A stretch of DNA of 64,000 nucleotides from assembly GCF_900188405.1 (NCBI RefSeq), contig NZ_FZOF01000007.1, positions 1 through 64,000 of the forward strand, given 5' to 3'. Position numbers and translations under genes: made by a program. Source of the DNA: Actinacidiphila glaucinigra. Lineage in GTDB: Bacteria > Actinomycetota > Actinomycetes > Streptomycetales > Streptomycetaceae. This document shows positions 8,996 through 20,066 of this stretch, piece by piece (within the stretch, counting starts at the first letter, position 1; each line of letters begins with the position of its first letter). The notes beneath the pieces were generated by a model that saw nothing but the letters and a program-made list of their open reading frames with translations, was not told the origin of the DNA and did no database searches.

Positions 8996-9021
8996 ATCCG
9001 CCGTACACATGTACGGCGGAT
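8996..9021. promoter_or_regulatory. Perfect 12-bp inverted repeat between merR and dinB
   Basis: The arms ATCCGCCGTACA and TGTACGGCGGAT flank a 2-bp centre (CA). It lies 24 bp after the merR stop and 23 bp before the dinB start. It may be the merR terminator (the RNA could fold with an 8-nt loop) or an operator for dinB. It does not resemble the actinobacterial LexA box. Confidence 0.6.
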
Positions 9022-9044
9022 GTCGGAGCCGTGGTGCACCATCG

Positions 9045-10508
9045 ATGACTGTGAGAAGCGCGCCGACCATCCTCCACCTCGACATGGACGCGTTCTTCGC
9101 CGCCGTCGAACAGGCCGCGAAGCCGAGTCTGCGGGGCAAGCCGGTCGTCGTGGGGGGTGTCGGGCCGCGCGGGGTGGTGGCGACCGCGTCGTACGAGGCC
9201 CGGGTGCACGGGGTGCACTCGGCCATGGCGATGGCCCATGCGCGCAGGCTGTGCCCGAACGCCGCCTACCTCGTTCCGCGCTTCGCGGTCTACCGGCAGA
9301 TCAGCGACGTCGTCATGGAGTTGTTGTCGCGGCTTTCGCCGCTGGTCGAGCCGCTCAGCCTGGACGAGGCCTTCGTGGATCTGGAGGCGGGCGGGATCGC
9401 GGACGACCCGCGCGGCGTGGGGGAGCGGCTGAGGGCGGAGATCAAGGCGGCGACGGGGCTCACCGGCTCGGTGGGGCTCGCGGGTTCCAAGCTGCTCGCC
9501 AAGATCGCCTCGGAGCAGGCCAAGCCGGACGGGCTGGTGCTCATCGAGCCCGGCACCGAGCGTGAGCTGCTGGCCCCCATGCAGGTGCGCACGCTGCCCG
9601 GCGTGGGTCCCGCGACGGCGGAGCATCTGCGGCGGGCGGGCATCCTCACGGTCGGCGAGGTGGTGGAGGCGGGGGAGGCCGAGCTGGTGCGGCTGCTCGG
9701 CAAGGCGCACGGCGCCCATGTGCACGGGATGGCCCTGGGGGTCGACGAGCGGCCCGTGGTCGCCGACCGGGAGAGCAAGTCGGTCTCGGTCGAGGACACC
9801 TTCGACGTGGACCTCACCGACCGGGTACGGGTCCGGCTGGAGGTGGACCGGCTCGCCGACCGCTGCGTGCGCAGGCTGCGCTCCGCGGGCCGCTCGGGCC
9901 GCACGGTGGTGCTGAAGGTGCGGCGCTACGACTTCACGACGCTGACCCGCTCGGAGACCCTGCGCGCCCCGACCGACGACCTGGCGGTGGTGCGGGAGAC
10001 CGCGGCTCGGCTGCTGGAGGCCGTCGACATCACCGGCGGCGTCCGGCTGCTCGGGGTCGGTGTCGCCGGGCTCGCCGACTTCACGCAGGAGGACCTGTTC
10101 GCCCAGGCGGCGGAACGGGACGAGGAGAACGCCGCGGACGAGGATCCCGGCGCGTCGCGGGCGGCGCCGGAGCGGCCCGCGGAGGAGGCCCGGGAGCCCG
10201 GGCCGGGGGAGCGGCGCTGGGTGCCCGGCCAGGACGTGCGGCACACCGAGTACGGCGCCGGGTGGGTGCAGGGCAGCGGCGTCGGCAGGGTCACCGTGCG
10301 GTTCGAGGAGCCGGGATCGGCGGCGCCGGGACGGGTGCGCACCTTCGCGGTGACCGATACGGAGCTGGAGCCGTCCGAGCCGCTCCCGCTGGTGTTACCG
10401 GGCCTGCCGGGGCTCCCGCGTCAGCTGTCGCCGGCCAGCGTGCCGAAGTCGCGGTCCGGCGGGGGCTCCGGCAAGGGGCCGGACAGCGAGGGGCCGCTCA
10501 TGCCGTAG
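9045..10508 (+). CDS. dinB: DNA polymerase IV with Tudor-like C-terminal extension
   Basis: A Y-family translesion polymerase of 487 residues. Catalytic motifs are present: L-H-L-D13-M-D15-A-F-F and S-L-D-E-A-F-V-D. Palm, thumb (helix-hairpin-helix L-P-G-V-G-P-A-T-A-E) and little-finger regions follow, then Q-E-D-L-F, a good sliding-clamp binding motif (QxxLF). The last 140 residues are extra: an acidic linker, then a small beta domain (V-R-H-T-E-Y-G-A-G-W-V, V-T-V-R-F-E) like the Tudor-type module at the C-terminus of PcrA/UvrD. ATG 9045 is chosen by family alignment. Its last 88 bp overlap the convergent PRC-barrel gene. Confidence 0.92.
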   Translation: MTVRSAPTILHLDMDAFFAAVEQAAKPSLRGKPVVVGGVGPRGVVATASYEARVHGVHSAMAMAHARRLCPNAAYLVPRFAVYRQISDVVMELLSRLSPLVEPLSLDEAFVDLEAGGIADDPRGVGERLRAEIKAATGLTGSVGLAGSKLLAKIASEQAKPDGLVLIEPGTERELLAPMQVRTLPGVGPATAEHLRRAGILTVGEVVEAGEAELVRLLGKAHGAHVHGMALGVDERPVVADRESKSVSVEDTFDVDLTDRVRVRLEVDRLADRCVRRLRSAGRSGRTVVLKVRRYDFTTLTRSETLRAPTDDLAVVRETAARLLEAVDITGGVRLLGVGVAGLADFTQEDLFAQAAERDEENAADEDPGASRAAPERPAEEAREPGPGERRWVPGQDVRHTEYGAGWVQGSGVGRVTVRFEEPGSAAPGRVRTFAVTDTELEPSEPLPLVLPGLPGLPRQLSPASVPKSRSGGGSGKGPDSEGPLMP

Positions 10509-10801
10509 TGGTGGTAGAGCTGGAGCTCCTGCTCGGGGGAGAGGTGCCGGCCCACGCCGAAGTCCGGGGCGTCCTTGATCAGTGCCTTGTCGAACGGCAC
10601 GCGCAGCTCTTCCCCGGTGAACTCGCTCGGCTCCAGCGGCACGAACGCGTCGCGGCTGAAGAGACCGGTGCGCACCGCGGCCCATTCGGGTTCCCCGGTG
10701 GCGTCGTCGAGGTACACCTCGTCGACGGTGCCGATCTTCATCCCGTTGCGGTCGAAGGCCCTGCGTCCGATGAGGCTGCGCGGATCGATGCCGGTCTGCA
10801 C
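10421..10801 (-). CDS. PRC-barrel domain protein
   Basis: A protein of 126 residues. An N-terminal PRC barrel (about residues 5-80, with G-R-R-A-F-D-R-N-G-M-K-I-G-T-V-D-E-V-Y-L-D) is followed by L-S-P-E-Q-E-L-Q-L-Y-H-H-Y-G, typical of actinobacterial stand-alone PRC proteins of unknown role. GTG 10801 follows GGAGGGAC. The 3' end overlaps dinB by 88 bp tail to tail, so both coding frames are constrained there. The promoter side faces the glycine riboswitch region. Confidence 0.85.
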   Translation of the reverse strand: MQTGIDPRSLIGRRAFDRNGMKIGTVDEVYLDDATGEPEWAAVRTGLFSRDAFVPLEPSEFTGEELRVPFDKALIKDAPDFGVGRHLSPEQELQLYHHYGMSGPSLSGPLPEPPPDRDFGTLAGDS

Positions 10802-10908
10802 GGTCCCTCCAACTGGTCGCGATTAATCCTATTTAGGCACGAAAGGTGGCGGCTGTCACATGACCCGTTCCCTGACCGCGCTGGTACGCTGACAGCGGCT
10901 GCTGACCC

Positions 10909-11136
10909 CTTGCGGGAGAGTCCTGGCGACGCGGGGAACCGCACGTCGGGCGCCGAAGGAGCAAACCCTCCCCGGAATCTCTCAGGCATCCGTACCGCAT
11001 GGGCGAGGTCACTCTGGAAAGCAGGAAAGGGCGGCACAAACCGTGCGCGGCTCCTTCCTCACCGACGGTGAAAGCCGTCCCGGCGCGTGTGCGGGACGGT
11101 GAAGCTCTCAGGTTCAGATGACAGAGGGGGAGGCCG
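10909..11136 (+). promoter_or_regulatory. Tandem glycine riboswitch controlling gcvP
   Basis: Two glycine aptamers lie in series. The first has GCGGGAGAGTCC, GCGCCGAAGGAGCAA, AATCTCTCAGGCA and CACTCTGGAAAGCAG (about 10909-11025). The second has CACCGACGGTGAAAGC, GAAGCTCTCAGGTTCAGATGACAGAGGGG (written here as one conserved block, 11100-11132). The order and spacing match the cooperative gcvT-type element. It lies directly before glycine decarboxylase, and its last conserved bases contain an ATG in the gcvP frame that should not be the start. Confidence 0.93.
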
Positions 11137-11165
11137 TGTCGCGCCAGACCAGGAGGCCTCCGCTG

Positions 11166-14051
<2,886 letters not shown>

Positions 14052-14067
14052 GGGCGGTTGACGCTCA

Positions 14068-14102
14068 AGGGTCGGCCCCGCTGCGACAGCGGGGTCGGCC
14101 CT
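14068..14102 (+). terminator. Intrinsic terminator after gcvP
   Basis: Sixteen-base arms (AGGGTCGGCCCCGCTG and CAGCGGGGTCGGCCCT, pairing with one G-U and one mismatch) surround the loop CGA, 17 nt after the gcvP stop. It can act for both convergent genes. Confidence 0.7.
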
Positions 14103-14120
14103 GTGTCGTTCCCGGCCCGG

Positions 14121-14390
14121 TCAGGCCGCCGTGACGATGTGCTCGCTGCCGAGCGGGCGGTGCGGGGCGATGATCCGCCCGTCGGGGAGGAGCTCACCGG
14201 TGTCCTCGAAGAGGAGGACGCCGTTGCACAGCAGGCTCCAGCCCTGCTCGGGGTGGCTGGCCATGATGTGGGCGGCCTCGCGGTCGGGGCTGCCGGCGGA
14301 CGGACACTGCGGCTGGTGCGGGCACATGGACGACGTCTTTCGCTGCGAGTGGTGTGAAGTACGGCTGCCTTGGGTAGGAACCTCAGTCAT
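14121..14390 (-). CDS. DUF5999 family protein
   Basis: A protein of 89 residues of a streptomycete family with no known function. The core begins M-C-P-H-Q-P-Q-C-P-S-A and ends with H-P-E-Q-G-W-S-L-L-C-N-G, E-L-L-P-D-G and A-P-H-R-P-L. Four cysteines (three near residues 23-30 and one near 55) and nearby histidines could bind a metal; this is inference. ATG 14390 has GGGGAG upstream; many relatives start at the inner methionine (14327). Confidence 0.75.
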   Translation of the reverse strand: MTEVPTQGSRTSHHSQRKTSSMCPHQPQCPSAGSPDREAAHIMASHPEQGWSLLCNGVLLFEDTGELLPDGRIIAPHRPLGSEHIVTAA

Positions 14391-14519
14391 GCCGCTCCCC
14401 CGTTCAGTCGGTCGGTCCCAGTGTTGCTCTACTGAGGGATTTCCGCAGGGATTTCGCGTGAGCTGTCCTCGTTAGTTGGGGACGCATTCACTCGCGCGGG
14501 CGGTTGCCCGGACAATGCA

Positions 14520-14551
14520 ACGCCTCCGTGACCGGACGGTCACGGAGGCGT
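14520..14551 (-). terminator. Intrinsic terminator
   Basis: A perfect 15-bp inverted repeat (arm ACGCCTCCGTGACCG) with a 2-nt centre lies 25 nt beyond the stop of the leftward gene ending at 14576. Confidence 0.7.
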
Positions 14552-14575
14552 GCGGGGTCGCCCCAGCCGGGAGTC

Positions 14576-15166
14576 TCAGGCGGTGGTGCCCAGCAGTGGT
14601 GGCGGAGCCAGCCGCAGGGTGAGCACCGGCACCAGGTCGGAGAGCCGGTGCATGCGGTGCGCGGCGATCCCCGGCGGGGCCGGCGCCAGCGGGATCAGCA
14701 GGTCGGAAGGGGCCGGCTGCGCGGTGCCCGCGTCGGACGCGACGTCCGCGTGCAGCCACAGCGTCAGCATGTACAGCCCCGGTACCGAGAGCAGGTGCGG
14801 CTGGTAAGGGGTGGTGAGCGCGTCGGCCTGGCGCAGCGCGCGCTCGGTGGAGGCAAGGTAGGGGCCCTCGCAGAAGTGCGAGAACGCCCAGCCGTCCGGG
14901 GTGTCCACCGTCTCGCCCGCGGCGGCCACCTTCTCGCCGGTACGGATGTGGAAGCGCCAGCCGGTCAGTCGCGCGCGCGGCAGTCCTCCCGGTTCGGTGA
15001 TCACGGGGTCGAGGACGTGCAGCGGGAGCGGGTGCTCGGCGACCAGCGGCCCCGTGGCGTTGCGCAGCGAGGGGGTGCGGGCCTCGCGTACCGCGGTGGG
15101 GGAACTCAGGGCGGCGAGAACGCTCCGCAGGGCGGGAGCGGGGGCTGGGGCTACCTGCAGCGGCAT
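14576..15166 (-). CDS. Hypothetical protein, conserved in appearance
   Basis: I do not recognise this protein of about 196 residues. It has strong GC3 bias, no signal peptide and no clear membrane segment. The first 50 residues are Ala/Pro rich; the middle has R-L-T-G-W-R-F-H-I-R-T-G-E-K-V and W-A-F-S-H-F-C-E-G-P-Y-L, which look like a small beta domain, and the end is Leu/Pro rich. ATG 15166 is preferred because GAGAGG lies upstream; the frame is open further up to 15421 but that part is Arg/Pro rich and unlike the rest. The terminator at 14520 fits its end. Confidence 0.6.
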   Translation of the reverse strand: MPLQVAPAPAPALRSVLAALSSPTAVREARTPSLRNATGPLVAEHPLPLHVLDPVITEPGGLPRARLTGWRFHIRTGEKVAAAGETVDTPDGWAFSHFCEGPYLASTERALRQADALTTPYQPHLLSVPGLYMLTLWLHADVASDAGTAQPAPSDLLIPLAPAPPGIAAHRMHRLSDLVPVLTLRLAPPPLLGTTA

Positions 15167-15723
15167 GGTGGGCGGCCTCTCATGAGGAGACACGGGGGGT
15201 GCTCGGCGGGGTGCGGACAGCACTGTCAGCGATGGAGCAGACGACACGGCGGCAGGCCGGGACAGCCCGGATCCGTGAGGCGCGTGGGGGCGGCGACGAA
15301 CGGAATCAGCGTGGGCATGCGGATCCCTTCCCGTGGCCGGTGCGTCGCGGGCGCGCGGCGGGTCGCGGAGGCTCTGCCTGTGAACGAAGGATATACGAGG
15401 TGTGTTCGCGCAGTGTTTCATCTAGCCGTCAGTGATATTACGGGCAAGGCGGTTCCAGGACACCCTGGGCAGGTAATTGCTCCCCGATTGCGCCGTCGCC
15501 CACGCCGTGAACTGCGCTTTCCGCGTTACTGCGGATGGCTGAATCTCGTCGGTGTTTTTCACGAGAGGGCCGCCGCCGGCATGTGAATTCCGTACATGCC
15601 CGCGGAATGTGCCGCGAGACGGTGCTCGTGGCCAGCTTAGCGGCTCCGGCGCGGGGCCGGGGGCCTTATCGATCTCAGGGCTGGGCATGATGTGATCACG
15701 GCCCACTCGAGGAAGGACCTCCG
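15167..15723. other. Long intergenic region between divergent genes
   Basis: About 560 bp with a locally lower GC content at 15380-15620. It must hold the divergent promoters of the leftward hypothetical gene and the rightward ligase gene. Apart from the candidate small gene at 15422-15562 I see no RNA motif, repeat or clear promoter pair. Confidence 0.4.
15422..15562 (-). CDS. Candidate small protein of 46 residues
   Basis: GTG 15562 begins an open frame of 46 codons. Composition is protein-like (K-A-Q-F-T-A-W-A-T-A-Q-S-G-S-N-Y, then R-V-S-W-N-R-L-A-R-N-I) and about 78% of its last 32 codons end in G or C. It has no clear ribosome binding site and I do not recognise a family. It could also be the remnant of a longer gene, since the frame runs on upstream without a stop to 15706. 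Confidence 0.3.
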   Translation of the reverse strand: MKNTDEIQPSAVTRKAQFTAWATAQSGSNYLPRVSWNRLARNITDG

Positions 15724-17220
15724 ATGGGGGAAAAGGTCGCGGCCACGGGGTTCGACCTGGCCGACCGCCAGCGGTACCGCAGGAAGCTCAAGCAGTGCCT
15801 GCTGGGGTTGGAGCGACTGCTGGAGGAGAAGCGGTTCGACCGCCCCCGCAATCTCATGGGGCTGGAGATCGAACTCAATCTCACCGACCGCGACGGGCTG
15901 CCGCGCATGATGAACGAGGAGGTCCTCGAGCGCATCGCGAGCCGCGATTTCCAGACCGAGCTCGCACAGTTCAACATTGAGGTGAACATCGCGCCGCACC
16001 GGCTTTCCGGCCGGGTCCTGGACCGTCTCGCCGAAGAGTTGCGCATGGGTCTGGGATATGCCGAGGGAAAGGCCCGCGAGGTCGGCGCGCGCATCGTGAT
16101 GGTGGGAATCCTGCCCACCCTCGGCGCGCAGGACCTGGTCGGTGCCAATCTCTCCCGCGTCGACCGCTACATGCTGCTGAACGACCGCATCCTGGCCGCC
16201 CGCGGCGAGGACATCACCCTCGACATCTCGGGGGTGGAGCGGCTGACCTGCGTCTCCGGCTCGATCGCCCCGGAGGCCGCGTGCACCTCGATGCAGATGC
16301 ACCTCCAGGTCACCCCCGCGCGCTTCGCCGCGGTGTGGAACGCCGCGCAGGTGGTGGCCGGCCCGCAGGTCGCGCTCGGCGCCAACTCCCCGTTCCTGTT
16401 CGGCCGTGAGCTGTGGCGGGAGACCCGTCCCACCCTCTTCCAGCAGGCCACCGACACCCGGCCCGAGGAGCACCGGGCCCAGGGCGTGCGCCCGCTGACC
16501 TGGTTCGGCGAACGCTGGATCGACTCCGCGTACGACCTCTTCGCGGAGAACGTGCGCTACTTCCCCTCCCTGCTGCCCATCTGCGAGGACGAGGACCCGC
16601 TGCACGTCCTCGACGAGGGCGGGGTGCCGCAGCTGAAGGAACTCACGCTGCACAACGGCACGATCTACCGCTGGAACCGCCCGGTGTACGCGGTCGTCGA
16701 CGGCGTGCCGCACCTGAGGGTGGAGAACCGGGTGATGCCCGCCGGGCCCACCGTCGCCGACGTCCTCGCCAACACCGCCTTCTACTACGGGCTCGTCCGC
16801 TCCCTCGCCGAGGCGTCGCGCCCCGTGTGGAGCCGGCTGCCGTTCGCGGCCGCCGAGGCGAACTTCGACGCCGCGTGCCGGTACGGCATCGACGCGGTGT
16901 TCACCTGGCCCCGGCAGGGGCGCGGCAGCGGTCTCGTGGAGATCGGTGCCGTCGAACTCGTCCTGGACGAACTGCTGCCGATGGCCGCCGCCGGACTGGA
17001 CGCGTGGGGGATCGACCCGGTGGACCGGGACCACTACCTCGGCATCATCGAGGGCCGCTGCCGCAACCGCATGAACGGCGCCGAGTGGCAGGCCGTCGCC
17101 TTCCACCAGGAGCTGGACCGCGGGCTGGACCGGCAGCGGGCGCTGGCCGCGATGACCCTGCGCTACTGCGAGCTGATGCACACCGGCGCCCCCGTGCACG
17201 AGTGGCCGCGGCAACGCTGA
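15724..17220 (+). CDS. Glutamate-cysteine ligase family protein
   Basis: A protein of 498 residues of the GCS2-like ATP-grasp-free ligase family (COG2170-type). Supporting motifs are G-L-E-I-E-L-N near residue 45 (acidic metal/ATP site), F-N-I-E-V-N near 82, and R-V-E-N-R-V-M-P-A-G-P-T near 335. The family makes an amide bond between glutamate and an amino group; members include gamma-glutamylcysteine and ergothioneine-pathway ligases. This branch, common in Streptomyces, has no firmly proven substrate that I can name. ATG 15724 follows GGAAGGA. The next gene is 55 bp on, possibly co-transcribed. Confidence 0.85.
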   Translation: MGEKVAATGFDLADRQRYRRKLKQCLLGLERLLEEKRFDRPRNLMGLEIELNLTDRDGLPRMMNEEVLERIASRDFQTELAQFNIEVNIAPHRLSGRVLDRLAEELRMGLGYAEGKAREVGARIVMVGILPTLGAQDLVGANLSRVDRYMLLNDRILAARGEDITLDISGVERLTCVSGSIAPEAACTSMQMHLQVTPARFAAVWNAAQVVAGPQVALGANSPFLFGRELWRETRPTLFQQATDTRPEEHRAQGVRPLTWFGERWIDSAYDLFAENVRYFPSLLPICEDEDPLHVLDEGGVPQLKELTLHNGTIYRWNRPVYAVVDGVPHLRVENRVMPAGPTVADVLANTAFYYGLVRSLAEASRPVWSRLPFAAAEANFDAACRYGIDAVFTWPRQGRGSGLVEIGAVELVLDELLPMAAAGLDAWGIDPVDRDHYLGIIEGRCRNRMNGAEWQAVAFHQELDRGLDRQRALAAMTLRYCELMHTGAPVHEWPRQR

Positions 17221-17275
17221 GCCGCCGCCCGTGCCATCGCGCCGATGAGGCAGGATGGCGCGGGTGGAGGCAACT

Positions 17276-18082
17276 GTGGACGGTAATTCGGCGGAGCCGG
17301 GCGGGTCCCGGGCCGGGTCGGTGGAGCGGCTCGCCCCGCGGGCGCTGCGCAGCGAGACCCTCCTGGTGCTCGCGCTGTCGCTCGGGGCGAGCGCGCTCGC
17401 GGCACTGATCAGCTTCGTCGGGTCGCTGACCAAGCCCGGTGGGCTCAAGGACCAGGCGGCCACCCTCGTCGGCTCGCAGGCGCCGGGCCGTCCGTGGCTG
17501 GACCTGTCCTGGCAGCTGTTCGGCGTCGCCACCGCGCTCGTCCCGGTCGCACTCGTCGCCCATCTGCTGGCCCGCGAGGGCACGGGGATGCCGGCCATCG
17601 GGTTCGACCTGCGGCGTCCGCGGACCGACCTGCTGCGCGGCGCCGCCCTGGCCGCGGCCATCGGCGGCACCGGGCTGCTGTTCTACCTGGGCGCGCGCGC
17701 CTCCGGGTTCAACCTGACGGTCGTGCCGGAGTCGCTGCCCGACGTCTGGTGGAAGATCCCCGTGCTGATCGCCTCCGCGATCCAGAACGCCGTGCTCGAG
17801 GAGGTCGTCGTCGTCGGCTATCTCCTGCGCAGACTGGACCAGTTGGGCTGGACCCCGGTCGGCGCGCTGGTGGCCAGCAGTGTGCTGCGCGGCTCGTACC
17901 ACCTGTACCAGGGCATCGGCGGGCTCATTGGGAACATGGCGATGGGCGTCGTCTTCGTGCTGCTCTACCGGCGCTGGGGCCGGGTGGGGCCGCTGGTGGC
18001 GGCCCACGCGCTCATCGACATCGTGGCCTTCGTGGGCTACGCCCTGCTCGCCGGGAAGGTCGGCTGGCTGCCGACCGCCTGA
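17276..18082 (+). CDS. CPBP family intramembrane metalloprotease
   Basis: A protein of about 268 residues with roughly eight hydrophobic segments. The CPBP/Abi motifs are in order: E-E-V-V-V-V-G-Y-L-L-R (motif 1, E-E-x3-R type), S-Y-H-L-Y-Q-G (motif 2) and H-A-L-I-D (motif 3). These glutamates and histidines form the active site of Rce1-like intramembrane endopeptidases. The natural substrate is unknown. GTG 17276 has GGTGGAGG seven bases upstream; ATG 17255 is the alternative. The gene is convergent with the PhzF-like gene, 7 bp away. Confidence 0.88.
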   Translation: MDGNSAEPGGSRAGSVERLAPRALRSETLLVLALSLGASALAALISFVGSLTKPGGLKDQAATLVGSQAPGRPWLDLSWQLFGVATALVPVALVAHLLAREGTGMPAIGFDLRRPRTDLLRGAALAAAIGGTGLLFYLGARASGFNLTVVPESLPDVWWKIPVLIASAIQNAVLEEVVVVGYLLRRLDQLGWTPVGALVASSVLRGSYHLYQGIGGLIGNMAMGVVFVLLYRRWGRVGPLVAAHALIDIVAFVGYALLAGKVGWLPTA

Positions 18083-18089
18083 GGCCGAC

Positions 18090-18917
18090 CTACGGGTGGG
18101 CGTGCAACTCGCCGTCGATCACGGTGACGGCACGGCCGCTGAGCCGCACGCGGTCGCCGCTGAGCACCGTGCGCACCAGGCCGGAACGCGCCGAGGCCTG
18201 CAGCCCGGTGAGTTCGTCGCGGCCCAGACGCCGTGACCAGAATGGGGCCAGCGCGGTGTGGGCGCTGCCGGTGACCGGGTCCTCGTCGATGCCGAGGGCG
18301 GGGAAGAAGCCGCGCGAGACGAAGTCGTAGCCGGTCGTCGCCGGGGACTCGGCGGCCGCGGTCACGATCAGGCCGCGGCGGGAGGGCAGCGCGGCGACGG
18401 CGGCGATGTCGGGCGTGAGCGCCCGTACGGTCCTCTCGTCGACGACCTCGACCATCAGGTCGCCCACGTCGTCGCCGGTCTCGTGCACCGACAGGACGTC
18501 GGCGCCGATCGCCGCGGAGATCTCGCCCGTGACGACGACCGAGGTCAGCGGGGCGACCGGGAAGTCCATGGTGATGGTGCCGTCGTCGGCGGCGGTCGTG
18601 GTGAGGACGCCGCAGCGGGCGCTGAACCGCACCGGGCCGCGGGCGGCGCCCGTGCTGTGCAGGATGTGCGCGGTGGCGAGGGTCGCGTGCCCGCACATGT
18701 TCACCTCGGCCCTGGGGGTGAACCAGCGCAGGGCCCAGTCCGCGTCCTGGGCGCCCGGCGTGGGATGGGCGAACGCGGTCTCGGAGAGGTTGACCTCGGC
18801 GGCCACCCGCTGGAGCCAGCCGTCCTCGGGGAAGCTGTCCGCGTCCAGCAGCAGCACGCCCGCGGGGTTGCCGGCGAAGGGGCGGTCGGTGAAGGCGTCG
18901 ACGATACGGATCCGCAT
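18090..18917 (-). CDS. PhzF family isomerase/epimerase
   Basis: A protein of 275 residues with two similar halves of the diaminopimelate-epimerase fold. The catalytic glutamate is in N-L-S-E-T-A-F (E45), and M-C-G-H-A-T-L and D-P-V-T-G-S-A-H mark the substrate loops of the two halves. PhzF isomerises a dihydroanthranilate in phenazine synthesis, but most homologues, with no phenazine genes nearby as here, have unknown substrates. ATG 18917 opens the conserved M-R-I-R-I-V-D-A-F start. Confidence 0.9.
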   Translation of the reverse strand: MRIRIVDAFTDRPFAGNPAGVLLLDADSFPEDGWLQRVAAEVNLSETAFAHPTPGAQDADWALRWFTPRAEVNMCGHATLATAHILHSTGAARGPVRFSARCGVLTTTAADDGTITMDFPVAPLTSVVVTGEISAAIGADVLSVHETGDDVGDLMVEVVDERTVRALTPDIAAVAALPSRRGLIVTAAAESPATTGYDFVSRGFFPALGIDEDPVTGSAHTALAPFWSRRLGRDELTGLQASARSGLVRTVLSGDRVRLSGRAVTVIDGELHAHP

Positions 18918-19071
18918 GTCGCGAGCCTACGGACGCGCGGACGCGAGCGGCCAGGGCCAATCGAGGGGGCGTGGCCCGCGCGGCGGGTGCCGCCGCCGGC
19001 TCCGCGTCCCAACCGGGTGCGCCTCCGGCCGGCTTGAGGCGGTGGAGGCGGATGCGGCCCGTGGTCCCCTC

Positions 19072-19474
19072 TCAGGCGGGCTGCGCGTCCTCGAGCATCG
19101 GGCGGACCAGGGAGGCGTGCGCGGCGAGCACGGCACGGCAGCGCGCGCGTTCCGGATGATCGGCGTCCGGCCCCAGAGGCGCACCGCGCGCTCGCCGCCC
19201 GGATCGACCGGCTCGGCGAGTTCGGCCGCGACGGCGACGAGGTCGGCCGGCGCTGAGCGCACCGGGACGTCCGGATCGGGGGCGGCGCGTTCGTCGAGCA
19301 GCGCGTGGAGGAGGGCGGGCAGTTCCGCGGAGAGCCGGGGAGGTCGGCCCACGGCACCTCGTCGCAGCCGCGCAGCGCGGGGTGCGTCGCACCGTCCCGC
19401 CCGGCGTCCGGACGGTCGCGGAGGAATCCCGCCGCCACCATGGCCTCCTTGGCCGCGGTGTCGATCACGCACAT
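19072..19474 (-). pseudogene. Frameshifted gene for a protein of unknown function (two frameshifts)
   Basis: Read leftward from ATG 19474, the frame begins M-C-V-I-D-T-A-A-K-E-A-M-V-A-A-G-F-L and runs to W-A-D-L-P. It then continues one frame over (L-S-A-E-L-P-A-L-L-H-A-L-L-D-E-R) after a C/G run near 19337-19340, and shifts again near 19168-19174 into D-A-D-H-P-E-R-A-R-C-R-A-V-L-A-A-H and a stop at 19072. Adding one base at each point gives exactly 135 codons (134 residues). Both breaks lie in G/C homopolymers, so sequencing error is as likely as decay. I do not recognise the family. Confidence 0.7.
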
Positions 19475-19587
19475 GGTGGTCCGCCTTCGGCTGTGTGATG
19501 CAGGATCACCACTGTGTCCTGTCCGGGCCGTTCGACGGCACGGACCAGGGGTGCGATGGCACATCGTGACGCCGGAGGAGGTGGCGG

Positions 19588-20013
19588 ATGGACGGGGCGC
19601 CGGAGTCGGAGTACGTCCTGCGGGCCGTGGGGTACGTCGAGTCGCCGTTGCGGAGCCGGGACGAGGCGCCGAAGCAGGGGGACGAAGGGTCCCCGGAGGC
19701 GTGGCTGGTCTTCGAGCCCGGCGTCGCCCGGGCGTTGCGCGGGCTGCGGGCCGGCATGGACGTGGTCGTGCTGACCTGGCTGGACCGGGCCCGCAGGGAC
19801 GTACTGGAGGTACGGCCGCGTGGAGACCGGGAACGGCCGCTCACCGGGGTGTTCGCCACGCGGTCGCCGGACCGGCCGAACCCGGTCGGGTTGCACCGCG
19901 TCCGGGTCGTCGAGGCGGACGGCCTGCGGTTGCGGGTGCGGGACCTGGAGGCACTGGACGGCACGCCCGTCCTGGACGTGAAGCCGGTGCTCGAACGGCC
20001 GGGCGATCGTTGA
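19588..20013 (+). CDS. trmO: tRNA (N6-threonylcarbamoyladenosine 37-N6)-methyltransferase TrmO family
   Basis: A protein of 141 residues matching the TsaA/YaeB beta-barrel methyltransferase family: G-Y-V-E-S-P-L near residue 16, F-A-T-R-S-P-D-R-P-N-P-V-G-L-H near 90 (S-adenosylmethionine site) and D-G-T-P-V-L-D-V-K-P near 124. The E. coli member methylates t6A37 in tRNA-Thr. The short length is usual for the single-domain type. ATG 19588 follows GGAGGAGG. It ends against a convergent TetR gene with a shared terminator. Confidence 0.9.
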   Translation: MDGAPESEYVLRAVGYVESPLRSRDEAPKQGDEGSPEAWLVFEPGVARALRGLRAGMDVVVLTWLDRARRDVLEVRPRGDRERPLTGVFATRSPDRPNPVGLHRVRVVEADGLRLRVRDLEALDGTPVLDVKPVLERPGDR

Positions 20014-20016
20014 CGG

Positions 20017-20053
20017 GATGGTGCCCGGTCGCCGGGGGCGGCCGGGCACCATC
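20017..20053. terminator. Bidirectional terminator
   Basis: The 12-base arms GATGGTGCCCGG and CCGGGCACCATC enclose 13 nt, between the convergent stops of the TrmO-family gene (20013) and the TetR gene (20067). Confidence 0.7.
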
Positions 20054-20066
20054 GAGTCGTCACACC

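Noticed and set aside
11118-11165. Start of gcvP at ATG 11118
   Set aside because: The ATG is part of the second glycine aptamer and lacks a ribosome binding site; 11166 has AGGAGG and fits the family start.
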